From positions 1 to 38,588 of the forward strand of contig CAMOLV010000002.1 in NCBI GenBank assembly GCA_946619045.1: a stretch of DNA of 38,588 bases, read 5' to 3'. Origin of the DNA: an uncultured Coriobacteriales bacterium. Lineage in GTDB: Bacteria; Actinomycetota; Coriobacteriia; Coriobacteriales; Atopobiaceae. The position numbers and the translations under genes were made by a program. Shown in pieces: positions 15,889-23,648 of the stretch. Every line of letters starts with the position of its first letter. The stretch's first letter is position 1. The notes beneath the pieces were generated by a model. That model was not told the DNA's origin. It saw nothing but the letters and a program-made list of their open reading frames with translations, and ran no database searches.

Positions 15889-17303
15889 TCTCGATACCTT
15901 ACGCCGTGGCGTCCGCCGACGGCCTGCTCGAGGAGGACCGCGAGACGGTGCGCTGCCTGCTCAACAGCTGGCAGACCCACTACAGGGGCAACCTCCTGCG
16001 CTCGGACTACTACGAGGCGCGCAACATGCTCAAGGACCTCGGCATCGCCGTGCCCGACTCGCTGCGCGACCTGGAGGTCGCGTGCGGATGGGGATACAAG
16101 TGCGTGGAGGTCATGCGCGACCACATCGCCTTCGACGGGTTTACGTGCCCCGACGACGAGGACTTCGACGGCCTGCTCACCTCCGTGGCCAAGCGCAACA
16201 AGATGGCCACGCGCGTCGGCAAGGCCGTCAACTCCGCGCTCAAGTACTGCTTCTCCATGCTCGTGGTGACGGCGGACGAGGACGGGCACGCCCGCATCTC
16301 GGCATACCCGCCGACGCTGTGCACGGGCATCTGGGACGACGTCCACGAGTGCCTGTCCTCCGGCATGTTCGTCGTGTCATTCGCCAAGGACCGCGGGCGG
16401 CCCACGAACCGCCCGGACTGGGTCAACGTGATGCTGCCGGACCGCATGGTGCGCATCCGCGAGGTTCGCCGCAACGAGTGGGCCGCCGAGTACGTGGAGC
16501 ACGGCCTGGGAGCCGTGCCCATGTTCGTCATGCCCCACAACCCCGATGACGACCGGCCGTTCGGCGTGTCCAGGATCAACTCCGAGGTGCGCTGGCTCAT
16601 CGACTGCGCCATGCGCGCCAACGTCAACGAGGAGATCGCCGCCGCGTTCGCCGCCTCGACCCAGAAGTACCTGCTTGGCACGGACGGCGACGCGTTCGCC
16701 GACAAGACCAAGTGGAGCGCCTTCATCGGCTCCATCTTCGAGGTCACCAAGACCGAGGACGGCACGATTCCGCAGTTCGGCCAGCTAACTCAGCCGAGCA
16801 TGCAGCCCATGACCGAGCACTTCGGCAACCTGTGCAAGAGAATGAGCGCCGCGACCGGCATCCACGTGGGGCAGTTCGGCATCATGAGCGACAACCCAAG
16901 CTCCGCCGAGGCCATCTACGCCGAGAACGAGCCGCTCATCCTCAAGTGCAAGAGCTTCATCCGCGAGGCCAAGGCGGCGCTTGCCAAGGCCGCGACCGCC
17001 GCTATCGCGACGGAGCTGGGGTGCTCCTACGATGAGGCGGAGGACGCCTGCGGCGTGTCCGTCCACTTCCTGAACCCCGCCATGCCGACGCTTGCTCAGC
17101 AGACCGACAGCTCCATCAAGCTCGCGTCGGTGGTCGATGGCTTCGCCGGCACGCCGACCTTCTGGCGCCTCAACGGCCTCGACGACGACGAGGTGCGCAA
17201 CGTCTCTTCCGAGATCAGGCGCAACGTGACGCGCTCGGCGGCGCTCGACCTGATGGCGGGCGTCACCCAGGCGGCGGAACCCGCGCCGCCCGCCGATGAT
17301 TAG
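15885..17303 (+). CDS. Portal protein
   Basis: SPP1 gp6-like layout; after terL; TTG start overlapping terL stop. Confidence 0.85.
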   Translation: MISIPYAVASADGLLEEDRETVRCLLNSWQTHYRGNLLRSDYYEARNMLKDLGIAVPDSLRDLEVACGWGYKCVEVMRDHIAFDGFTCPDDEDFDGLLTSVAKRNKMATRVGKAVNSALKYCFSMLVVTADEDGHARISAYPPTLCTGIWDDVHECLSSGMFVVSFAKDRGRPTNRPDWVNVMLPDRMVRIREVRRNEWAAEYVEHGLGAVPMFVMPHNPDDDRPFGVSRINSEVRWLIDCAMRANVNEEIAAAFAASTQKYLLGTDGDAFADKTKWSAFIGSIFEVTKTEDGTIPQFGQLTQPSMQPMTEHFGNLCKRMSAATGIHVGQFGIMSDNPSSAEAIYAENEPLILKCKSFIREAKAALAKAATAAIATELGCSYDEAEDACGVSVHFLNPAMPTLAQQTDSSIKLASVVDGFAGTPTFWRLNGLDDDEVRNVSSEIRRNVTRSAALDLMAGVTQAAEPAPPADD

Positions 17304-18579
17304 CGCGGCCGAGTTCGCGGCCTACAACCGGGCCGTGGCGAAGATAGGCGACGGGGCGGCATCCGACGTGGAGGCCGCCGTGCTCGCCTGGTGCCGCGCC
17401 CACGAGGGCGCGACCGTCGCCGAGAAGCGCGAGGCCGCGAGGCTCATCATGGAGGGCTTCGTGCAGGGCTACGACGACGTCGCGGCGGAGTTCGCGGCGC
17501 AGTGGTACGACGACCTAGCCGAGCGCAACGGCGCCAGGCTGCAGCAGGCCGTCACCATGACGACGTACAAACCGAAGTCCGTCGACGAGGTCGCGCGCTA
17601 CCAGGCGAAGAAGCTCGTGAAGGGCGGCGACGCGGCGTTCGCCAGGGCGTGCGGCGAGTACGCCCGCAACGACGCGCTCCGCAGCCTGAACGAGACGATC
17701 ATCTCCAACGTGGGCCGCGACAGCGGCAAGGGCGTGCGCTTCGCGCGCGTGCCGACGGGCTTTGAGACCTGCACCTTCTGCATCATGCTCGCGAGCCGCG
17801 GCGCGGTCTACCACACGCGCAAGTCGGCCGGCGAGTTCAGACACTTCCACCGGCACTGCGACTGCAAGGTCGTCCCCGGATTCGAGGACTATCCGGACGC
17901 GGAGCTCGTGGAAGGCGTGAGGCCGGAGGAGCTGCGTGACCTTTGGGTCCGGTTCAAGGAGGTCGAGTCCTGGGGGCTTCCTAAGGTGCAGGAGAACGCC
18001 CTCAAGGCGGCATGCATTGATGCGGCAGGGGGCGAGGCGTATCGGGTCGCGATCGGCGGCGAGACGCTGGCCGACTATCTGGACGCCGGAATCAAGGATG
18101 CACTCAAAAGGTTCAGGAGAGAAAAGACGACGCTTTCGTACGACGCCAACGTCGGTGGGTTCCTCTCCTGCCTTGGCGATGTCTACGACATCCAGCTTGG
18201 CGGAGAGCGTTTCATCAACAGTCACGGCAGATGCAACGGTGCAGACCCGAATGGCGAGGAACTGTGGATCGCGGTGAAGGCTCGCATGTCTGGAACTTTC
18301 CTCTATGCCAGCCACGAGCATCCGAGCGTTGACTTCGAGTCGGAAGACGGACTCGTGGAGTTTAAGACTCCCCGCTCCATTGGCAAGATTAACAGCCTGC
18401 TGTTGAATGCGTCCAAGAAGTTCGTTGCTTACCCAGGCAGGGAAAAGGCCGCGGTAGTCAGCCTGCTCAGATTGCCGGAGGCGGAGGAGAGTGCGCTCGA
18501 TTCGGCCGGCAACTTTACCGGAGACGGCACGCTCGACGAGGTCATGGTGCTTGGACAAGACGGAACACGTCTCAAATAA
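17296..18579 (+). CDS. MuF-like minor capsid protein with C-terminal toxin-like (candidate PD-(D/E)XK / CdiA-C-type nuclease) domain
   Basis: N-terminal MuF-like region FARVPTGFETCTFCIMLASRGAVYHTRKSAGEFRHFHRHCDCKVVP; C-terminal HPSVDFESEDGLVEFKTPRSIGKINSLLLNASKKF. Confidence 0.75.
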   Translation: MISAAEFAAYNRAVAKIGDGAASDVEAAVLAWCRAHEGATVAEKREAARLIMEGFVQGYDDVAAEFAAQWYDDLAERNGARLQQAVTMTTYKPKSVDEVARYQAKKLVKGGDAAFARACGEYARNDALRSLNETIISNVGRDSGKGVRFARVPTGFETCTFCIMLASRGAVYHTRKSAGEFRHFHRHCDCKVVPGFEDYPDAELVEGVRPEELRDLWVRFKEVESWGLPKVQENALKAACIDAAGGEAYRVAIGGETLADYLDAGIKDALKRFRREKTTLSYDANVGGFLSCLGDVYDIQLGGERFINSHGRCNGADPNGEELWIAVKARMSGTFLYASHEHPSVDFESEDGLVEFKTPRSIGKINSLLLNASKKFVAYPGREKAAVVSLLRLPEAEESALDSAGNFTGDGTLDEVMVLGQDGTRLK

Positions 18580-18652
18580 AAAATGGACGGCGATACTCTG
18601 CCCAGGTTCCTAACCCGGGGGGTGTTCGCCGTCCAAGACAAATATACCACAC

Positions 18653-18737
18653 CGGGGCGTGGCGGAATGGCAGACGCGCGTGCCTCAGGAGCACGCGGGC
18701 TTCGCCCGTGCGGGTTCGAGTCCCGCCGCCCCGACCA
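18653..18737 (+). tRNA. tRNA-Leu(CAG), type II with long variable arm, encoded CCA
   Basis: Acceptor CGGGGCG/CGCCCCG; anticodon stem CGTGC-CTCAGGA-GCACG; variable arm CGGGCTTCGCCCG; T-arm GCGGGTTCGAGTCCCGC; CCA. Confidence 0.93.
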
Positions 18738-18752
18738 AAACGTTGAACCAGG

Positions 18753-18777
18753 CCATCCGCACGGGTGGCCTTTTTCA
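18753..18777 (+). terminator. Terminator following tRNA-Leu
   Basis: GGCCA...TGGCC followed by TTTTT. Confidence 0.75.
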
Positions 18778-18839
18778 TGCCGAAAAGCGCCCCGCACGGG
18801 GCAAGACGATGCCCCGCACGGGGCGGAAATGGAGGGAGC

Positions 18840-19361
18840 ATGGCCCAGGAGACCACGCCAGCCGAGACCGAGCCGACCGAACCTGCACAGGGCGGAGACG
18901 CCGGTCAGGAGCCCGACTACAAGGCGCTCTACGAGAACGCGCTGAAGGAGTCGCGCAAGTGGGAGGCCCGCTCGAAGGCGAACCTCAAGGAGCTCGACGA
19001 GCTCAAGGCCGCGGCACCCAAGGCGGACCCGACCGTGGAGGAGCGCCTGAGCGCGCTCGAGAGCGAGAACGCCGCCCTCAAGGCGAGCGCCGCCCGCTCC
19101 GCGCTCGTCGACTCCGTGGCCAAGGCCACCGGACTCGACCGCTCCATCGTGGCGACGCTCAACGGCGAGGACGAGGACGCCCTTACCGAGCAGGCCAAGG
19201 CCGTGGCGGCCATCACGAAACCGGCCGGCGGCGCGCCGATGGCGCCAGAGGCCGGCGGCAAGCCAAAGCCGGGCAAGCCCTCCAAGAAGGACATCCTCGG
19301 AATCGAGGACAAGAAGGAACGCATGGCGGCCATCGCCGCCAACATCGACCTCTTCAAGTAA
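18840..19361 (+). CDS. Scaffold protein (GP20-like)
   Basis: Acidic N-terminus, coiled-coil centre, basic C-terminus; directly before the major capsid gene. Confidence 0.75.
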   Translation: MAQETTPAETEPTEPAQGGDAGQEPDYKALYENALKESRKWEARSKANLKELDELKAAAPKADPTVEERLSALESENAALKASAARSALVDSVAKATGLDRSIVATLNGEDEDALTEQAKAVAAITKPAGGAPMAPEAGGKPKPGKPSKKDILGIEDKKERMAAIAANIDLFK

Positions 19362-19379
19362 GGGGAGAAAGGGGCCCCA

Positions 19380-20225
19380 ATGCCCGATATCAAGACCCTC
19401 GCAGCCGCGCGAAACGTCGACCTCGTGAACACCTTCACCAAGTCGCTGGAGAAGCTCACGGCTATGCTGTCCACCTGCGCGCCCATCCAGGCGGCCGTGG
19501 GCGAGACCCTGCACCAGAAGAAGATCACCGGCAAGCTCTCCGAGGACTCCTATACCCCCGGCCAGGATATCCCGCTGTCAAGCTACGCCTACGAGGACGT
19601 CAAGACCTACGAGGTGACGCTCAAGCCCTACCGCAAGCAGACCACGCTGCAGGAGGTCAAGAAGCGCGGATACGACGGCGCCGTCGACAAGACCGATGCC
19701 GCGATGATCTCCGACATGCAGCGCGACATCAAGAAGGACTTCGTCGCCGCGCTCGGAGCCGAGGGCACCACCGCCGCGACCGGAAAGAGCCTCGTGGCCA
19801 CCGCCGCCAACGCCTGGGCCGCCCTGTCCAACCTCACCGAGGAGTACGGCTTCGGCAGCGGCGAGACCGTCTACTTCGTCAACCCGGTCGACTTCGCCAA
19901 GCAGATCGGCGAGTCCGAGGTCTTCAGCGCCTTCGGCATCTCCTACATCGAGAACTGGGCGGGCCTGGGCACGCTCGTGTCCACCGGCTCCGTCACCGCA
20001 GGCACGATCTACGCCACCGTCAAGGACAACATCAAGGTCTACGTCGCCCCGACCGACGGGGACGACCTGTTCGGCTTCTACTCCGACGAGAGCGGCTACA
20101 TCGCCGTGTCCCACTCGCCCGAGCTCAAGAGCCTGACCTACGACACCGTGGCCTACGTCGGCCTCGTGTTCTTCGCCGAGTACATCGACTTCGTGGTCAA
20201 GGGCACCATAGCCCCGACCGCCTAG
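19380..20225 (+). CDS. Major capsid protein
   Basis: Order scaffold-MCP; typical ~281-aa capsid protein sequence. Confidence 0.82.
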   Translation: MPDIKTLAAARNVDLVNTFTKSLEKLTAMLSTCAPIQAAVGETLHQKKITGKLSEDSYTPGQDIPLSSYAYEDVKTYEVTLKPYRKQTTLQEVKKRGYDGAVDKTDAAMISDMQRDIKKDFVAALGAEGTTAATGKSLVATAANAWAALSNLTEEYGFGSGETVYFVNPVDFAKQIGESEVFSAFGISYIENWAGLGTLVSTGSVTAGTIYATVKDNIKVYVAPTDGDDLFGFYSDESGYIAVSHSPELKSLTYDTVAYVGLVFFAEYIDFVVKGTIAPTA

Positions 20226-20244
20226 GCAACTCTAAGGAGCATCC

Positions 20245-20586
20245 ATGATCGCTTTGGTCACCTACCCGTACCGTGACCGCGAGACCCTCGCGGTGCATCT
20301 CGCCGGAGAGGAGGTCGAGCTGACCGACGAGCGCTTCGCGGAGCTGTCCGCCGGCGGCCACGTCGACCTCCCGCCCGCCGAGACGGAGGCCGCCGCGGAG
20401 CCCGTCGAGGACGATGACGCTGAGGACGAGGATGTCGTGGACGACGAGCCAGAGCAGCCCGTGCGCGAGAAGTCTTCACCCGAGATGACCGTGCAGCAGC
20501 TGCGCGATGCCATCGAGGCCGCCGGCGGCTTCGCCCCGCGCAAGGCGACCAAGGCGGAGCTCGCCGCCATCCTGGAGACGCTCTAG
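20245..20586 (+). CDS. Hypothetical head-associated protein, acidic linker and C-terminal SAP/HeH-like region
   Basis: MTVQQLRDAIEAAGGFAPRKATKAELAAILETL after an acidic linker. Confidence 0.55.
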   Translation: MIALVTYPYRDRETLAVHLAGEEVELTDERFAELSAGGHVDLPPAETEAAAEPVEDDDAEDEDVVDDEPEQPVREKSSPEMTVQQLRDAIEAAGGFAPRKATKAELAAILETL

Positions 20587-21002
20587 TGGACGCCTTCGCC
20601 ACCGTCGCCGACTACATCGCGCGATTCGGCCCCGTCGATGACGGGGACGAGGGCAGGGTCGCCGCCCTGCTCGAGGACGCCTCGGCGTACCTGCGCGGCG
20701 CGTACCGGCGACATACGGGCACCCGGTACCTCGCCGGCGCCAACCAGACGTTCGACGAGAACGTGAAGCCCGTCTGCGTGGCAATGGTCGCCCGCGCGGT
20801 CAACGCGCCCGGCGCCATGGCGGGGATCACACAGCAGTCGCAGACGGCCGGCGTGTATTCCTCGAGCGTCACGTTCGCGAACCCCACGGGCGACCTCTAC
20901 CTGGGGCGCTCGGACCTCAAGCGGCTCGGCCTCGCCGGCTGCCGCGTTCGCAGCATCCAGGCCATGACCGCCGAGGACCGGGAGGGCGATGCGGATGTTT
21001 AA
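20586..21002 (+). CDS. Head-tail connector protein
   Basis: Position; MDAFATVADYIARFGPVDDGDEGRVAALLEDASAYLRG. Confidence 0.7.
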   Translation: MDAFATVADYIARFGPVDDGDEGRVAALLEDASAYLRGAYRRHTGTRYLAGANQTFDENVKPVCVAMVARAVNAPGAMAGITQQSQTAGVYSSSVTFANPTGDLYLGRSDLKRLGLAGCRVRSIQAMTAEDREGDADV

Positions 21003-21330
21003 GACCGTCACCGTCCAGGTGATCGCCCCGCAGGAGCCCGCCGCCGACGCGCACGGCAACGCGGTGTGCGAGCTCGGTGCGGCAGAGGACGTCGCCGGCG
21101 TGCTCCCCCAGCCGGGCGGCACGGCCGACCTCTCCGCATCGCGCCCCGAGGGGGCCGTCGTCTCCATGACGTTCCATTGGCCGCGCGGCGACCGCCGCTC
21201 GCTACGCCGATGCCTCATCAGGTACGGCGGGCGCGCGTACCGCGTGATCGGCGACCCTCAGCCCTACCCGGCGGGCAACTGCCCCGGGCAGTTCGACCGC
21301 GCCGTCGAGTGCGAGGCCGTCGATGGGTAG
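20989..21330 (+). CDS. Head closure/minor capsid protein
   Basis: Position; VISMTFHWPRG-like beta protein. Confidence 0.6.
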   Translation: MRMFKTVTVQVIAPQEPAADAHGNAVCELGAAEDVAGVLPQPGGTADLSASRPEGAVVSMTFHWPRGDRRSLRRCLIRYGGRAYRVIGDPQPYPAGNCPGQFDRAVECEAVDG

Positions 21331-21610
21331 GCGCGTGCGGATCAGGCACGTGGACAGCGGCGTGCGTGCCGTGCTCAAGTCGGACGGCGTCAAGGCGATG
21401 CTCGAGTCCCAGGCCGCCGCGGCGGCGGCAAGGTGCAATGCCCTGTGCGACCCGGCGCTCAAGCGCGCCGGCGCCCGCTACGAGTCCAGGGGCGTGCAGC
21501 GCGGCTATACCGCCGGCGGCCTGGTCTACGAGGCGGGGAAGAGGGACGGCAGGCTCGCCGGCCTCGACAACCTGCGCAACAACACGCTCAAGAAGGGATG
21601 CGGTCTCTAG
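21323..21610 (+). CDS. HK97 gp10-like head-tail protein
   Basis: Position and length; VKAMLESQAAAAAARCNALCDPA. Confidence 0.6.
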   Translation: MGRRVRIRHVDSGVRAVLKSDGVKAMLESQAAAAAARCNALCDPALKRAGARYESRGVQRGYTAGGLVYEAGKRDGRLAGLDNLRNNTLKKGCGL

Positions 21611-21957
21611 TGTTCGACATCCTCGCGGTCCTCCCGCAAAAGCTCGGCGCCGCGCTCGGCGTCCCGTGTTCCACGACCGTGCCGCGCGAGCGCCCCGACA
21701 GCTTCGTCACGGTCGAGCGCACCGGCGGTCCGTCCGGACCCGGCCGCGACAACCCGTACCTGGCGGTCCAGACATGGGCCCGCACGGAGACCGAGGCCTA
21801 CACGCTCGCGCTCATGGCCCGCGAGTGGCTCACCTGGTGCTGGGAGTCCATACCCGAGGTCTGCAGCGTGTCCGTGGAGGGCACGCTGCGCTTTCCCGAC
21901 CCCGACAACCGCTTCGAGCGGTACCAGATCAACGTTTACATGGTGACGCGCCCGTAG
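21610..21957 (+). CDS. Tail terminator/completion protein
   Basis: Position before the major tail gene; GTG start overlapping previous stop. Confidence 0.6.
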   Translation: MFDILAVLPQKLGAALGVPCSTTVPRERPDSFVTVERTGGPSGPGRDNPYLAVQTWARTETEAYTLALMAREWLTWCWESIPEVCSVSVEGTLRFPDPDNRFERYQINVYMVTRP

Positions 21958-21980
21958 CGCGCCACAGGAAGGAGGGTCAC

Positions 21981-22637
21981 ATGTCCGAGACCCCCATGTT
22001 CGACAAGGACTCCGTCGGAGTAGCCAAGGGACGCCCCGGCGGCTACGCCGCCGTGTTCCCGGTGGGCACCGACATCAGCGACTTGGCCGACCCGTCCAAG
22101 ACGCTCAAGGAGCTCATCAGTCAGTACAACGGCGCCTCTCTCGGCTACATCTCGGAGGACGGCGTGACGTTCACGACCGACACCGACTCCGAGGGGCACA
22201 ACGACTGGGGCGGCTCCGAGGTCGCGCGCGACCTCACGAGCTACGCCGACTCCGCACAGATGACCTTCATCCAGTCGTCCGTCGCCGTGCTCAAGACCAT
22301 CTACGGAGACGACAACGTGACGGAGAGCGGCGCGACCGTCACCGTCCGCCACAACCGCAACTTCACCGACCCGCACGTCTACGTGTTCGACTCGGTCATC
22401 TCCTCGACCAAGGTCCTGCGCAACGTCATTCCGATCGGCCAGGCATTCGAGCGAGACGACGTCTCCTACAACAGCTCCGACCTGCTCGGCTACACGCCGA
22501 CCATCACGTGCGTGCCCTACAACGACGACGGCGACACCCACACGACCGCCATCTACGACACGGTCAAGGCCGCCAAGGTTGCTGTCCAGCACGACGAGGG
22601 CGCCGCCGAGGATGAGCCCAAGGCCGTCACGGCCTAG
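21981..22637 (+). CDS. Major tail protein
   Basis: Position; RBS GGAAGGAGG; ~218 aa. Confidence 0.75.
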   Translation: MSETPMFDKDSVGVAKGRPGGYAAVFPVGTDISDLADPSKTLKELISQYNGASLGYISEDGVTFTTDTDSEGHNDWGGSEVARDLTSYADSAQMTFIQSSVAVLKTIYGDDNVTESGATVTVRHNRNFTDPHVYVFDSVISSTKVLRNVIPIGQAFERDDVSYNSSDLLGYTPTITCVPYNDDGDTHTTAIYDTVKAAKVAVQHDEGAAEDEPKAVTA

Positions 22638-22761
22638 CCGGACAACAGACAAAAGGGAGGGTCGGATGCCCCTCCCGTCCCGCCAAATGCTTGCGGCGGG
22701 CGCTGCGCGGTAGGCGCCGCAGCGTCCTCCGCAAGCATTTGCGCCTACAAAAGGAGGAAAC

Positions 22762-23259
22762 ATGGACGTCAACGAGATGACACCCGAGCAGCTGCGAGAG
22801 ATGGCGGAGTCCAAGGAGCGCATGCGCGCCAACCTGGAGGAGCAGTACCTGGGCTATAAGACCGCAATCCTCGATTTCGATACGGAGCCGAAGCGCCAGA
22901 AACTGGAGCCCTGGCAGAAGGCCGTGGTGGTGGAGGGCGCCGAGTACGTCCTCGACATGCGCCGCTTCAAGTCTCGCAAGGTGCTCAAGCAGGTCGCGAA
23001 GGCGCAGAGCGAGGCCCAGAAGCGCAACCGCGTCTACGAGGAGGCAATCAGCTCGGGCATGACCGAGGAGGAAGCCACCTTAAAGGCCAACGAGGGGGTC
23101 AGCATCGACGAGCAGATCGGCTACCTGACCGCCATGCTCGGCGAGGAGGTCGATGACAAGGTCGCCGAGGTGGTGACCGCCAAGATGGGCTACGACGACT
23201 TCGAGGAGATCGTCCGCATCGAGGAGCTGCTCGTCGAGGCCGCTCGCCTAAAAAACTAG
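22762..23259 (+). CDS. Tail assembly chaperone (gpG-like)
   Basis: Position before tape measure; ends at the AAAAAAC slippery site. Confidence 0.75.
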   Translation: MDVNEMTPEQLREMAESKERMRANLEEQYLGYKTAILDFDTEPKRQKLEPWQKAVVVEGAEYVLDMRRFKSRKVLKQVAKAQSEAQKRNRVYEEAISSGMTEEEATLKANEGVSIDEQIGYLTAMLGEEVDDKVAEVVTAKMGYDDFEEIVRIEELLVEAARLKN

Positions 23260-23633
23260 TCGCGCTCGTCGGCGTCCTGCTCGATGGGCGCGACGAGCTC
23301 AAGGCGGACCTCCGCCAGTACTATTCGCTTGACCTGGACGATGCCATCATCGGCGGGGACTTCGACGGCCTCCTCACGCTCGTGGGGCAGCTGCCGCCGC
23401 AGTCGCGCACGGTGACGCGCATCGATCCGCGCGCGTCATGGGACGAGCACGCCTACCTGCTCGCCCTCGTCGCCGACAACCTCTCCTTCCTGCGCTACGA
23501 GAACGCCGGGGGCAAGGGCAGGAAGCCCGACCCCGTGAAGCGCCCGAAGGCCAGGGACGCCGAGCCCGCCGCGCGCCGCCTCGACCTGAGTCGGGACGAG
23601 GTCGACTCCCTGCTGTTCGGGGAGCGCTCATAG
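22762..23633 (+). CDS. Predicted -1 frameshift fusion tail chaperone (gpGT-like)
   Basis: A_AAA_AAC at 23250-23256; the -1 frame is open to TAG at 23633: LVALVGVLLDGRDELKADLRQYYSLDLDDAIIGGDFDGLL...LLFGERS. Confidence 0.85.
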
Positions 23634-23648
23634 GTAGGTGATCAACCC

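Noticed and set aside
8065-18737. Nested integrative element bounded by the second integrase and tRNA-Leu
   Set aside because: No duplicated tRNA-Leu 3' end seen near 8065 and the interval holds essential phage packaging genes
18572-18856. Minus ORF containing GGGTRTRTGEARV
   Set aside because: Spurious antisense translation of a tRNA-Leu gene
18659-20248. 529-aa plus ORF across tRNA-Leu, scaffold and capsid genes
   Set aside because: Arg/Gly-rich frame-shifted shadow of scaffold and capsid genes and runs through a tRNA
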